DNA from: SZUA-448 sp964602475
Lineage (GTDB): Bacteria; Bacillota; Clostridia; Lachnospirales; Lachnospiraceae
Assembly: GCA_964602475.1 (NCBI GenBank)
Contig: CAZRRN010000018.1
Span: 1-55,133 of the forward strand
Length of the DNA stretch: 55,133 nt
Reading direction: 5' to 3'
This document shows positions 42,534 through 50,785 of the stretch, one piece after another. Under the pieces are notes generated by a model. The model did no database searches, had not been told where the DNA came from, and was given only the letters and a program-made list of their open reading frames with translations. The position numbers were made by a program, and so were the translations under genes. Each line of letters begins with the position of its first letter. Within the stretch, counting starts at the first letter, position 1.

Positions 42534-43232
42534 ATGACAGATCTTGAACAATCCATCCGCAACCAACTGCTCACACTACAGGATCCTCACTACCGTGAAT
42601 TTCAATGCAGACTTATCCCTACGGTTCCAGCCGATCTGATCATAGGAATCCGGATTCCCGTTCTCCGTTCCTATGCAAAGACAATGTTTAAGGAGTCCGG
42701 ATCACTTGCTTTTCTTCAGATGCTTCCACACCGGTATTATGATGAAAATAATCTGCATGCTTTTTTGCTGGAGCAGCTTCCTGACTATAATGAATGTATC
42801 CGTTCACTGGATGCCTTTCTTCCATATGTGGATAACTGGTCTACCTGTGATTCCATGAAACCGAAGGTCTTTCGAAAGCATCTTCCGGAACTGATTCAGA
42901 AGATTCCTGAATGGCTGAATGATTCTCACCCCTATACGGTACGCTTCGGTATTGAAATGCTGATGAATTATTATCTTGGTGAGGGCTTTCGTTCCGATTA
43001 TGCCGATCTGGTTTCCGCCGTTCAGTCCTCTGAATACTATGTTAATATGATGATTGCCTGGTATTTTGCTACTGCACTTGCTAAAAATTATGACCAGACA
43101 ATTCTCTACATTGAAGAAAATCGGCTTACGCCCTTTGTACATAATAAATCAATTCAGAAAGCGCTGGAAAGCTACCGGGTCACTGCAGAACATAAAGACT
43201 ACTTAAGAACGCTGAAATGTTCCGGTATCTGA
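42534..43232 (+). CDS. AlkD-family DNA alkylation repair protein
   Basis: This 232-residue, all-helical protein has the HEAT-like repeats of AlkD glycosylases. The segments PYVDNWSTCDSMKP and SEYYVNMMIAWYFATALAKNY are the family signatures; W and D of DNW line the base pocket. Such proteins excise N3- or N7-alkylated purines without base flipping. A good AGGAGG site supports the start. It stands alone between GH39 and the GGDEF gene, so it is probably monocistronic. Confidence 0.9.
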   Translation: MTDLEQSIRNQLLTLQDPHYREFQCRLIPTVPADLIIGIRIPVLRSYAKTMFKESGSLAFLQMLPHRYYDENNLHAFLLEQLPDYNECIRSLDAFLPYVDNWSTCDSMKPKVFRKHLPELIQKIPEWLNDSHPYTVRFGIEMLMNYYLGEGFRSDYADLVSAVQSSEYYVNMMIAWYFATALAKNYDQTILYIEENRLTPFVHNKSIQKALESYRVTAEHKDYLRTLKCSGI

Positions 43233-43267
43233 CTGTCTATAAGCCAAAGTTAATATTGGCAAGTCAC

Positions 43268-43306
43268 ATTTGTCAAGTATTATTATCAAAATAATACTTG
43301 ACAAAT
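43268..43306. promoter_or_regulatory. perfect 17-bp palindrome over the GGDEF gene promoter
   Basis: ATTTGTCAAGTATTATT (43268-43284) and its exact complement (43290-43306) flank a 5-bp centre. The right arm contains the -35 box TTGACA of the downstream gene. A repressor dimer here would block RNA polymerase. As RNA the same arms could form a hairpin after AlkD, followed by TTTTA, so it may double as an AlkD terminator. Confidence 0.7.
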
Positions 43307-43326
43307 TTTATTATGTGTATTATAAA
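43298..43326 (+). promoter_or_regulatory. promoter of the GGDEF-RHH gene
   Basis: TTGACA (43298-43303), 17-bp spacer, TATAAA (43321-43326); close to consensus. The leader to the ATG at 43424 is about 90 nt and very AT-rich. Confidence 0.75.
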
Positions 43327-43423
43327 ATACATTATAAGTATTATTTATGATATATTATTTTTAACGTATTATCAGTGATGCTCATTAATCTTATTAATTT
43401 AATTAAACATTAGGAGGTATTTT

Positions 43424-44104
43424 ATGTCTGAGATTAAAAAAGAACAAGACACAAAGAAAAAGAACCCTGTTCACCATAAAGGAAACAGGGTAAATGAAGT
43501 TCTACAGCTTCCGCTGGCACCGGAATTTGAAGCGGATCTTCGTGAGGCAATGGACTGTGAGGACAGCTTTGTTCCGCTTGTCCTTGCCGTTCTGGATCTG
43601 GATCATTTTCTGCACATTAATGAAGCATTTGGGTTTGAGTTCGGTGACGAATTGCTGATTTCGCTCGCTTCCTATATTCGGGATGCTCTCCCCGACTGCG
43701 CTAAGCTGTATCGCATCGGCGGGGATGAATTTGGAATCATTTTCAAAAATGATATGGAAAAAGAAGATGTGTTTCTATGGGCAGAGAAACTGCGTTCTGA
43801 ACTGGCACTGACAGATCCAAACGGAGCTGCTGTTACCATCACAATCGGAATCGCCGCAGCGTTCGACGACGGAGCCTCTTACCACGAACTGGTACGCAAG
43901 GCCGATGGAGCAATGTTCCGCGGTAAATTCTCCGGAAGGAGTAAGGTATGCCTTGCCAAAGAAGAAAAGATGGTAACAAAAACTTCGCATTACACTACAG
44001 ACCAGCTTCAGCGTCTGACGAAGCTTTCCAAACGGGAAGGAATCGGTGAAGCTATTCTGCTTCGTGAAGCGCTCGATATTCTGTTGAAAAAATACGACGT
44101 TTGA
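43424..44104 (+). CDS. soluble GGDEF protein with C-terminal ribbon-helix-helix-like domain
   Basis: This 226-residue protein has no membrane segment. Residues 45-180 are a complete GGDEF domain: LDLDHFLHINEAFG (metal-binding Asp58, Asp60), GDELL and the active-site RIGGDEFGI (GGDEF at 99-103), so diguanylate cyclase activity is possible. The RxxD inhibitory site is absent. The last 40 residues (TSHYTTDQLQRLTKLSKREG, then ILLREALDILLKKYDV) match the strand-helix-helix layout of CopG/Arc ribbon-helix-helix DNA-binding domains. The N-terminal 30 residues are Lys-rich. The fusion suggests a transcription factor whose DNA binding is linked to cyclic-dinucleotide chemistry. AGGAGG precedes the ATG. 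Confidence 0.8.
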   Translation: MSEIKKEQDTKKKNPVHHKGNRVNEVLQLPLAPEFEADLREAMDCEDSFVPLVLAVLDLDHFLHINEAFGFEFGDELLISLASYIRDALPDCAKLYRIGGDEFGIIFKNDMEKEDVFLWAEKLRSELALTDPNGAAVTITIGIAAAFDDGASYHELVRKADGAMFRGKFSGRSKVCLAKEEKMVTKTSHYTTDQLQRLTKLSKREGIGEAILLREALDILLKKYDV

Positions 44105-44122
44105 TTACGATCGTATCGTCAT

Positions 44123-45529
44123 CTACAGGGTGCTGTTCTCGTATGCGGATGATACTCTGGAATTTCCGCCGATCTGATACTCTTCGTCTAATAAGGACTT
44201 CACAAAGTCAGAACCGCCGGAAGCCACAGGAACCACCCGCATATGAACAGCTTTCGATACTTCCTTAAGCGTCATGTCATCCAGAAAGACCGGATCGCCT
44301 GCCCGCAGCATATTACACGGTATCAGGAGGGTATCTCCAAGCTTTGTGGTCTTTTGATATTCCTGAACCTGCTTAACCAGATCCTGTCCGGTAATCAGTC
44401 CCGATACCGTAATGGTTTCTCCGAAGAAATCATTTCGTATTGCATACACATGGACAGTAAGCCCAGGATAACTTTCCGCCAGCCGTCCTGCAAGACGTTG
44501 TACGGTCGGACAAGCAAGCTTTCCCGTTGCAATTGTAACCGTACGCCTCAGAGTATCCTTTTGCAAATAATACGCCTCACTCCCGGTACATTTCGTCAGC
44601 TCTTCTTCAAACTCATCTATCAGAAGACGCATCATTCCGACCCCGTTCTCCAGCTGAATATAACCGTCATAGACCTCTTCGGACGGAAATTCACGTCCTG
44701 CAATGATATACCATTCATCACTTGCATGAATAAAGTGCAGTCCGTATTCGTCATAGAAAGCCGGCTGAAGCTGTTCGATAAGATCAATTATCTGTTCCGC
44801 ATCTTCCCTGGTAAACTGTTCCAGCGGATATAATCCGTCTCTGTATTTTGTCACTCCCGCCGGTACAACCGACACGCTTCTCATAAACGGAAGATACCGG
44901 CCAAGATCGCGTATGCTTTGTTCCAGTACGGCACCATCATTGACATTTTTACAGCATACAATCTGGCCATTCATTTCAACATGACCGTCATACAGTTTTT
45001 TCAAATACTTCAGCTTCTCGCCGGCAAACCGGTTATTCAGCATTTTACAGCGAAGCTTAGGATTGGTCGTCTGGACAGAGATATTAATCGGTGCAAGCTG
45101 CATCCTGATGATCCGGTCAATATCCTTTTCTTTCATATTGGTCAGGGTGATATAGTTTCCCTGTAGAAAAGAAAGCCGTGAATCATCATCCTTAAAATAC
45201 AGGGTTTCCCGCATACCGGGCGGCATCTGGTCAATAAAGCAGAAAATACACCGGTTACTGCAGGATCTGTAATCGCTCATCAGTGCATTTTCAAATTCAA
45301 TTCCAAGGTCGTCATCCTCTTCTTTCTCGATCTCAAGCAGCCATTCTTCTCCGTTTTTTTTACGGACAAGTACTTCAATATATTCACTTTTGATAATATA
45401 TCTGTAATCGAATACATCCTCGATTTCCTGTCCGTTAATCTTCAGCAATAAATCACCCGCTTCGATTTCCATTTCCTCTGCAATCGATCCGGCCGCTACT
45501 GTTTCTATTCTGTGCTCCGGTTGTTTCAT
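44123..45529 (-). CDS. DUF512 protein with PDZ domain and radical-SAM-like Cys motif
   Basis: This 468-residue protein begins with a PDZ-like domain (GSIAEEMEIEAGDLLLKINGQEI). A Cys cluster RSCSNRCIFCFID (Cys90, 94, 97) follows, which binds a 4Fe-4S cluster in radical-SAM enzymes, then NISVQTTNPKLRCKML. The C-terminal half is DUF512. The family is widespread in Clostridia and of unknown function. Its start overlaps the FeoB-associated gene by 4 nt. That link to iron supply is sensible for an Fe-S protein. It is convergent with the GGDEF gene, 18 nt apart. Confidence 0.87.
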   Translation of the reverse strand: MKQPEHRIETVAAGSIAEEMEIEAGDLLLKINGQEIEDVFDYRYIIKSEYIEVLVRKKNGEEWLLEIEKEEDDDLGIEFENALMSDYRSCSNRCIFCFIDQMPPGMRETLYFKDDDSRLSFLQGNYITLTNMKEKDIDRIIRMQLAPINISVQTTNPKLRCKMLNNRFAGEKLKYLKKLYDGHVEMNGQIVCCKNVNDGAVLEQSIRDLGRYLPFMRSVSVVPAGVTKYRDGLYPLEQFTREDAEQIIDLIEQLQPAFYDEYGLHFIHASDEWYIIAGREFPSEEVYDGYIQLENGVGMMRLLIDEFEEELTKCTGSEAYYLQKDTLRRTVTIATGKLACPTVQRLAGRLAESYPGLTVHVYAIRNDFFGETITVSGLITGQDLVKQVQEYQKTTKLGDTLLIPCNMLRAGDPVFLDDMTLKEVSKAVHMRVVPVASGGSDFVKSLLDEEYQIGGNSRVSSAYENSTL

Positions 45530-45753
45530 ACCCCGTCACCATCCTCCGTAGGTTTACTTTTCTGTTGATTGGAAGCTTCTGTCTTGTTCTTCTTACAGCT
45601 TTCCGACAGGGAGCACTCTGTACAGCCACAGCTGCAGGAGGATCTCCCTTTCTTCCTGTCACGAATTATTTTTACTACTGCTGCGCATACCAGTACAGCA
45701 ATAACCAAGCATACAATAATTGTCCCGGTATTCTCTATAATAAACGAAACCAT
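45526..45753 (-). CDS. FeoB-associated Cys-rich membrane protein
   Basis: This 75-residue protein has one N-terminal membrane helix (about 9-28) and a basic turn. It then has a Cys cluster SSCSCGCTECSLSESCKKN, typical of the small proteins that accompany FeoB and may pass ferrous iron. Usually it sits next to feoB; here a DtxR-type regulator gene separates them. The 5' UTR consists almost entirely of a 6-copy heptanucleotide repeat. GGAG lies about 10 nt before the ATG. The gene is co-transcribed with DUF512. Confidence 0.82.
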   Translation of the reverse strand: MVSFIIENTGTIIVCLVIAVLVCAAVVKIIRDRKKGRSSCSCGCTECSLSESCKKNKTEASNQQKSKPTEDGDGV

Positions 45754-45771
45754 ATTCTCTTTACTCCGCTT

Positions 45772-45813
45772 CTTGTTTCTTGTTTCTTGTTTCTTGTTTC
45801 TTGTTTCTTGTTT
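45772..45813 (-). repeat. six tandem copies of a heptanucleotide in the 5' UTR
   Basis: CTTGTTT (plus strand; AAACAAG on the coding strand) is repeated six times without error at a 7-bp period. The block begins just after the -10 box and ends 18 nt before the ATG-proximal region with the ribosome site. Changes in copy number by slippage would shift UTR length and could alter expression. Confidence 0.9.
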
Positions 45814-45815
45814 CT

Positions 45816-45844
45816 ATTATACGGTTTCGCCGGTCTTCTGTAAA
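45816..45844 (-). promoter_or_regulatory. promoter of the FeoB-associated/DUF512 operon
   Basis: On the minus strand TTTACA (45844-45839), 17-bp spacer, TATAAT (45821-45816). The transcript would start inside the heptanucleotide repeat. Confidence 0.7.
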
Positions 45845-45878
45845 TCATAAAATCAGAGGATATCATGGCAGAAGAATC

Positions 45879-45907
45879 TTGAATAAATTATTACACTATA
45901 TTATAAT
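45879..45907 (+). promoter_or_regulatory. promoter of the DtxR-type regulator
   Basis: TTGAAT (45879-45884), 17-bp spacer, TATAAT (45902-45907). An ATGATGC/GCATCAT pair flanks the region downstream (about 45948 and 46012). It is far apart and may form a long-range hairpin in the leader. Confidence 0.6.
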
Positions 45908-46039
45908 CAAAGTAATTCAATCAAGTCATTAATAATAATTATTCTGCATCATACGAAATACTACCCTCTGGCAAATCCGATGAAATCAACTTTTTAAAGT
46001 ATACAGAATTATGATGCACCAACAGAAAAGGAGCAGGCC

Positions 46040-46435
46040 ATGCATATACAGGAATCCGGTGAAATGTACCTAGAAACAATCCATATTTTATCACAGACTC
46101 TCCCTGCGGTTCGTTCGCTTGATGTTGCAGAGTATATGAATTTTTCCAAGCCAAGTGTCAGCCGCGCTGTAGGTCTTCTGAAAAACGGCGGTCTGCTTAC
46201 TGTTGATAAAGACGGCTATCTGATACTCACCGATGCCGGCAAAAAAATTGCGTCAAAAACCTATGAAAGACATACGTTATTGACGCAGCTCTTTGTTCGT
46301 CTCGGAGTTCCTGAAAAGATTGCCGCCGAAGATGCCTGTAAGATTGAACATGACATCAGCGATACAACCTTTGACGCACTGAAGAATCACTTAGGTACAC
46401 AGCAGAATAATCAAAACAGCAGCCCGACAGAATGA
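46040..46435 (+). CDS. DtxR/MntR-family metal-dependent regulator
   Basis: This 131-residue protein has a winged HTH (about 10-65: VRSLDVAEYMNFSKPSVSRAVGLLKNGGLLTVDKDGYLILTDAG) and the dimerisation helices with metal ligands (ERHTLLTQLFVRLGVPEKIAAEDACKIEHDIS), which contain the typical E-H-x-x-E/H ligands. There is no SH3 domain, so it is the short MntR/iron-regulator type. It likely represses feoAB when iron is replete; a GTTAG-N6-CTAAC site lies on the feoAB promoter. AAGGAG lies 6 nt before the ATG. Its 3' end overlaps that of feoB by 25 bp. Confidence 0.88.
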   Translation: MHIQESGEMYLETIHILSQTLPAVRSLDVAEYMNFSKPSVSRAVGLLKNGGLLTVDKDGYLILTDAGKKIASKTYERHTLLTQLFVRLGVPEKIAAEDACKIEHDISDTTFDALKNHLGTQQNNQNSSPTE

Positions 46436-48756
46436 ACCAGAAAGGCTACGACCCAGGCAATGATACATTGTCCCGCAACCATAGTTGCCGCCCATCTTCC
46501 GCCAAGCTCCCGTTTTACGGATGCAATCGCTGCAACGCATGGGGTATACAGCAGACAGAACAGCAGCAGACATACCGCCGCAAGCGGTGTGATGACGGTA
46601 AGCAGGTTTTCTGTTGCACCGAATAAAACGGATATCGTTGACACAACGCTTTCTTTTGCAATGAAACCGGTAATCAATGCGGTGGAAATTCGCCAATCCC
46701 CAAATCCAAGCGGGCGAAAGACCGGAGCAATCCATCCGGAGAGAACCGCAAGAATACTGTTCTGCGAATCTGATACAATGTTCATATGAAGATCAAAGGT
46801 CTGAAGAAACCATATCACAATCGTCGCGATAAAAATGATTGTAAAGGCTCTTTGCAGAAAGTCTTTTGCCTTATCCCAAAGAAGATGACATACATTTTTA
46901 GCCCCAGGTACACGGTAATTGGGTAATTCCATCACAAACGGTACCGCTTCGCCCTTGAACAGCGTCCCCTTCAAAAGCAGTGCCAGAAGAATTCCCGTTA
47001 TTATCCCCGTAACATACAGGACAGCCATGACCAACGCACCTTTTCCCGGGAAAAATGCTGACGTAAAAAACACATAAATCGGGAGCTTGGCAGAACAGCT
47101 CATAAACGGAGTCAGCAGTATAGTTAGCTTTCTGTCGCGCTCCGAAGGAAGCGTTCGTGTTGCCATGATTCCGGGAACCGAGCATCCAAACCCAATCAGC
47201 ATCGGAACAATACTCCGTCCGGACAATCCAATTTTTCGGAGCAGCTTATCCATCACGAAGGCAACACGCGCAATATAACCGCTGTCCTCCATCAGCGACA
47301 GAAAAAAGAACAATGTTACGATAATCGGAAGAAAGCTTAAAACACTTCCCACTCCGTTAAAAATTCCGTCAATCACCAGCGAATGCACCGCTTCATTAAC
47401 ATTAACCGCTGTCATCGCACGGTCAGTCAGTTCCGAGAGCCATTGAATTCCGCTCTCCAGCAGTCCCTGCAGCCCGGCACCGATTACGTTAAAGGTCAGC
47501 CAGAATACAAGCAGCAATATACCGATAAAGGATGGAATTGCCGTATACTTTCCGGTCAGAATCCGGTCAATTTTGGAGCTTCTTGCATGTTCTTTACTTT
47601 CTCTTGGTTTTATTACCGTCTTGTCGCAAACCTCCTCTATAAAGGTAAAACGCATATTTGCAATCGCAGCAGCACGGTCTCTTCCGTTCTCGGTCTCCAT
47701 CTGAACAATGATATGTTCCAGCATTTCCTTTTCATTGGTATCAAGATTCAGTGCCTCCAGCATTACAGTATCGCCTTCGGCGACCTTGCTTGCTGCAAAT
47801 CGAACCGGTATGTCTGCTTTTTTGGCATGATCCTCAATCAGATGCATGATTCCATGCAGACAGCGGTGAACCGCTCCTCCATTCTTATCTGCGCTGCAGA
47901 AATCCACCTTCCCAGGACATTCCTGATACTTGGCAACATGAACAGCATGCCTTACAAGCTCCCCGATTCCTTCGTTCTTGGCGGCAGAAATCGGTATAAC
48001 CGGGATTCCGAACATGCTTTCCATCTCATTTACCAGAATGGATCCCCCGTTTTCGCGAACCTCATCCATCATATTCAGTGCCAAAACCATCGGAACATCC
48101 AGTTCAAGAAGTTGCATCGTCAGATACAGATTTCTCTCGATGTTGGACGCATCCACAATATTAATAATTCCCTTCGGGTGTTCCTTGAGAATGAATTCAC
48201 GGGTCACAATTTCTTCTTTTGAATATGGCGACATGGAATAAATCCCCGGCAAATCCGTAATCAGAGTATTCTCATGACCTTTTATTTTTCCGTCCTTTCG
48301 GTCCACCGTCACTCCCGGAAAATTACCGACATGCTGGTTCGAACCGGTCAGCTGATTAAACAGTGTTGTTTTTCCGCAGTTCTGATTTCCGGCAAGTGCA
48401 AATGTAAGAACGGTATCCTCCGGCAGCGGATTCTCTCCTTCTTTTTTATGGTATTTTCCGTTCTCGCCAAAGCCCGGGTGTTCGATACAAATTTCTTTTT
48501 TCTTCTCAGGAGATGCTGCTATATCGTCTTCACGCACATTGGTAATCTCAATCTTAGCCGCATCTGCAACCCGGAGGGTCAGTTCATAACCATGAATCCG
48601 AAATTCCATCGGATCTCCCATCGGCGCAAACTTAACCAGTGTAATATCCGCATTCGGGATTACTCCCATGTCAAGAAAATGCTGTCGTAATGCTCCTTCG
48701 CCCGTCACCGCTGTAATTGTTGCCGTCTTTTTAACAGGTAATTCCTGTAACGTCAT
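46411..48756 (-). CDS. feoB: FeoA-FeoB fusion ferrous iron transporter
   Basis: Residues 1-74 form a FeoA SH3-like domain (GALRQHFLDMGVIPNADITLVKFAPMGDPMEFRIHGYELTLR). A linker (75-113) leads to the FeoB G domain: G1 GNQNCGKT (123-130), G3 DLPG, G4 NMMD. The C-terminal membrane core has two gate motifs, the first seen as RVAFVMDKLLRKIGLSGRSIVPMLIGFGCSVPGIMATRTL and the second near KESVVSTISVLFG. It imports Fe(II). The fused layout is common in Clostridia. GGAGGATG precedes the ATG. Confidence 0.95.
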   Translation of the reverse strand: MTLQELPVKKTATITAVTGEGALRQHFLDMGVIPNADITLVKFAPMGDPMEFRIHGYELTLRVADAAKIEITNVREDDIAASPEKKKEICIEHPGFGENGKYHKKEGENPLPEDTVLTFALAGNQNCGKTTLFNQLTGSNQHVGNFPGVTVDRKDGKIKGHENTLITDLPGIYSMSPYSKEEIVTREFILKEHPKGIINIVDASNIERNLYLTMQLLELDVPMVLALNMMDEVRENGGSILVNEMESMFGIPVIPISAAKNEGIGELVRHAVHVAKYQECPGKVDFCSADKNGGAVHRCLHGIMHLIEDHAKKADIPVRFAASKVAEGDTVMLEALNLDTNEKEMLEHIIVQMETENGRDRAAAIANMRFTFIEEVCDKTVIKPRESKEHARSSKIDRILTGKYTAIPSFIGILLLVFWLTFNVIGAGLQGLLESGIQWLSELTDRAMTAVNVNEAVHSLVIDGIFNGVGSVLSFLPIIVTLFFFLSLMEDSGYIARVAFVMDKLLRKIGLSGRSIVPMLIGFGCSVPGIMATRTLPSERDRKLTILLTPFMSCSAKLPIYVFFTSAFFPGKGALVMAVLYVTGIITGILLALLLKGTLFKGEAVPFVMELPNYRVPGAKNVCHLLWDKAKDFLQRAFTIIFIATIVIWFLQTFDLHMNIVSDSQNSILAVLSGWIAPVFRPLGFGDWRISTALITGFIAKESVVSTISVLFGATENLLTVITPLAAVCLLLFCLLYTPCVAAIASVKRELGGRWAATMVAGQCIIAWVVAFLVHSVGLLF

Positions 48757-48814
48757 GCGTCATCCTCCTGCTCCTATATCCGTTATGTAATACTTTTTAT
48801 TATCCTGATGTACT

Positions 48815-48846
48815 GTTAGTTTATGCTAACTGCCGTATAATGTCAA
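48815..48846 (-). promoter_or_regulatory. feoAB promoter with overlapping palindrome
   Basis: On the minus strand TTGACA (48846-48841), 17-bp spacer, TAAACT (48823-48818). GTTAG-N6-CTAAC (48815-48830) overlaps the -10 and the transcription start. It resembles DtxR-family boxes (TTAG...CTAA), so the adjacent regulator is its likely ligand. Confidence 0.65.
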
Positions 48847-48850
48847 TACC

Positions 48851-48882
48851 AAAAAAATAACAGAGGTCATCCCTCTGTTATT
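48851..48882 (-). terminator. intrinsic terminator of the HD-GYP gene
   Basis: The 11-bp stem (48856-48866 with 48872-48882) is followed by seven T on the minus strand (48857-48851). The stop codon of the HD-GYP gene lies in the 5-nt loop, so the terminator overlaps the end of the gene. Confidence 0.9.
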
Positions 48883-50594
48883 TTATAAAATCCAACTACG
48901 CGGTCGCTGCATTGTAAAAATGCCTCTACAACAACCGGGTCAAACTGGGTTCCTCCTGCTTCTTTAATAATCCGGATTGCATCCTGATAAGGAGTCTTTT
49001 CTTTGTAGCAGCGTTTGCTTACCAGTGCATCAAATACATCAGCTACTGCCATAATTCTGGCTTCCAGCGGAATATCGGTACCGGCAAGACCCTCAGGATA
49101 TCCCGTGCCATCCCATTTTTCATGATGGTAATGTGCAATGTTCTTACTGATTTCTACAAATCGGTCATCCTCAACATCCTTCAGAACCGTCTCAACTATA
49201 TCTGAGCCCTTTGCAGCATGCAGCTGCATCATTTTATACTCTTCCGGAATATACCGGCCGGGCTTTTTCAGAATGCTGTCCGCAACGACAATCTTGCCAA
49301 GATCATGCATTGGAGCTGCTTTTACCACATACTCGCAATAGCCTGCATCATTTACCTGCTCATATGCCTTGTTATAGTGAAGCTGCTGTATCAGAATCCG
49401 GACAACCTCTCTTGTTCTGCGAATATGTCCTCCGGTATCATCATCCCGGCTTTCAACAATGTTTGCCATTCCAAGAATCATCTTATCCTGCATATTACGG
49501 ATATGTTCGGTTTTCTCCAATACCGAAGCTTCCAGCTCGTTATTATAATTATTTATCAGATGAATATACTCCTGCTGTCTGGTATCATCAGTGATTTCTA
49601 CAAGATAACCGATTATGCGATTCTTTCTTCCGTAGTACAAATTGCGAAGATTGCATTTTAATACATTTCCATTTCGCAGAATGACCTGTTCCGTAGCTTC
49701 ATTAACATTATTTTGTTTGTTCTGGGCACAGACATCGATCCAGCGGATAAAATTCTCATACAGGTACTCCTGCTTGTCCTTTGATATAGATGAATCAACT
49801 CGGATATCCTTAAGCTCCGGAAAAAACCTTTCTGCAAGCGCATTATTCCCGATGTAGTGATGATTTAGGTCAAATACAATATAAGCAAAGCTTTCTTCGT
49901 GATTCTGGGCATTTACTATATTGCCCATAATGTCATACATGGTGGTATGCCGAAACAGCATCAGCACCACAACCTCAAAAATGATATAAGCAAAAGCAAG
50001 CCATTCGAATTCGCTGTGAAAAACACGTTCGAATGTATAAGTACAAAGGACAAAAATCTCTGCAAGAAAAATAGTGACAGTACTCCGATAAGACACATTT
50101 CTTTTCTTAAAAAAGGAGTAGATGATTACAATCAGACATGCAATAAGATAACCGGCTAATAAAATGGTGTACAGTACATGAAATGTTCCGTACTCCTTCA
50201 CCAGCCTTGTTGCACCAAGATACTGTTCAATATGTACATCTTCGTAATAAATTGAACTGTAACCGATGGTCATGGAAAGTCCCAGAATCACGATGCTGTA
50301 AAGACAGGATATAACCACCATGATTTTGTTCATCTTAACATCGCAGAGTTCACAGATCACCTGAAGCATAAAAAGCGGAAGAAAGCAGCCTCCTAGATAA
50401 GATATCTGGTTTGCCAACACTGCTTCTTCGATATTTTCAGCAGTAACTAAGGCAAGATACCCTGCATTGCTTACCGTGATAGAAACAAACATCAGTATAT
50501 AATATCTGATGTTATTTCCTTTCTCCGAGGTTACCAGTATATAAATCGGAAGAATCGACATAACAAATGCAAGCAGATATAATATAGCAGTCAT
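48867..50594 (-). CDS. 7TM-PAS-like-HD-GYP signalling protein
   Basis: I set the start at 50594 (MTAILYLLAF) because AAAGGAG lies 9 nt upstream and the predicted -10 box (50632-50637) lies over the earlier ATGs. The 575-residue protein has about seven N-terminal helices (1-215), as in histidine-kinase-type 7TM sensors. A PAS-like region (about 235-340) and a short coiled coil follow. The HD-GYP domain (375-560) has HD at 430-431 (MHDLGK), HHEKWDGTGYPEGL (GYP 498-500) and ADVFDAL. Such domains usually hydrolyse cyclic di-GMP to GMP. A GGDEF protein nearby supplies the opposite activity. A terminator overlaps the stop codon. Confidence 0.9.
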   Translation of the reverse strand: MTAILYLLAFVMSILPIYILVTSEKGNNIRYYILMFVSITVSNAGYLALVTAENIEEAVLANQISYLGGCFLPLFMLQVICELCDVKMNKIMVVISCLYSIVILGLSMTIGYSSIYYEDVHIEQYLGATRLVKEYGTFHVLYTILLAGYLIACLIVIIYSFFKKRNVSYRSTVTIFLAEIFVLCTYTFERVFHSEFEWLAFAYIIFEVVVLMLFRHTTMYDIMGNIVNAQNHEESFAYIVFDLNHHYIGNNALAERFFPELKDIRVDSSISKDKQEYLYENFIRWIDVCAQNKQNNVNEATEQVILRNGNVLKCNLRNLYYGRKNRIIGYLVEITDDTRQQEYIHLINNYNNELEASVLEKTEHIRNMQDKMILGMANIVESRDDDTGGHIRRTREVVRILIQQLHYNKAYEQVNDAGYCEYVVKAAPMHDLGKIVVADSILKKPGRYIPEEYKMMQLHAAKGSDIVETVLKDVEDDRFVEISKNIAHYHHEKWDGTGYPEGLAGTDIPLEARIMAVADVFDALVSKRCYKEKTPYQDAIRIIKEAGGTQFDPVVVEAFLQCSDRVVGFYKITEG

Positions 50595-50631
50595 ACGTCT
50601 TCTCCTTTCCGCAATATCCGATAGCGTATCC

Positions 50632-50660
50632 ATCATACCAAAAACTGTTTAAAATGTCTA
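50632..50660 (-). promoter_or_regulatory. promoter of the HD-GYP gene
   Basis: On the minus strand TAGACA (50660-50655), 17-bp spacer, TATGAT (50637-50632). It gives a leader of about 30 nt to the ATG at 50594. Confidence 0.6.
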
Positions 50661-50717
50661 TAAAATGAATATTTATTTTCATCCACTTTTCATATTTTTA
50701 CAAAAAGGATAAAATGC

Positions 50718-50746
50718 TTTACTTGCGGTAGCATTCCGTATATGAT
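50718..50746 (+). promoter_or_regulatory. promoter of the pseudouridine synthase gene
   Basis: TTTACT (50718-50723), 17-bp spacer, TATGAT (50741-50746). AAGGAG follows 10 nt before the GTG/ATG pair at 50783-50788. Confidence 0.55.
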
Positions 50747-50785
50747 ACATTTTGTATATTAACTGAACAAAGGAGCTCCTAAGTG

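Noticed and set aside
44243..44833. 196-codon plus-strand frame
   Set aside because: Antisense to the DUF512 gene; no ribosome site and no recognisable domain.
45939..46154. 71-codon minus-strand frame at the regulator start
   Set aside because: It overlaps the regulator gene and its leader; no ribosome site and no domain.
47383..48222. 279-codon plus-strand frame
   Set aside because: Antisense to feoB, which has all G-domain motifs; a shadow.
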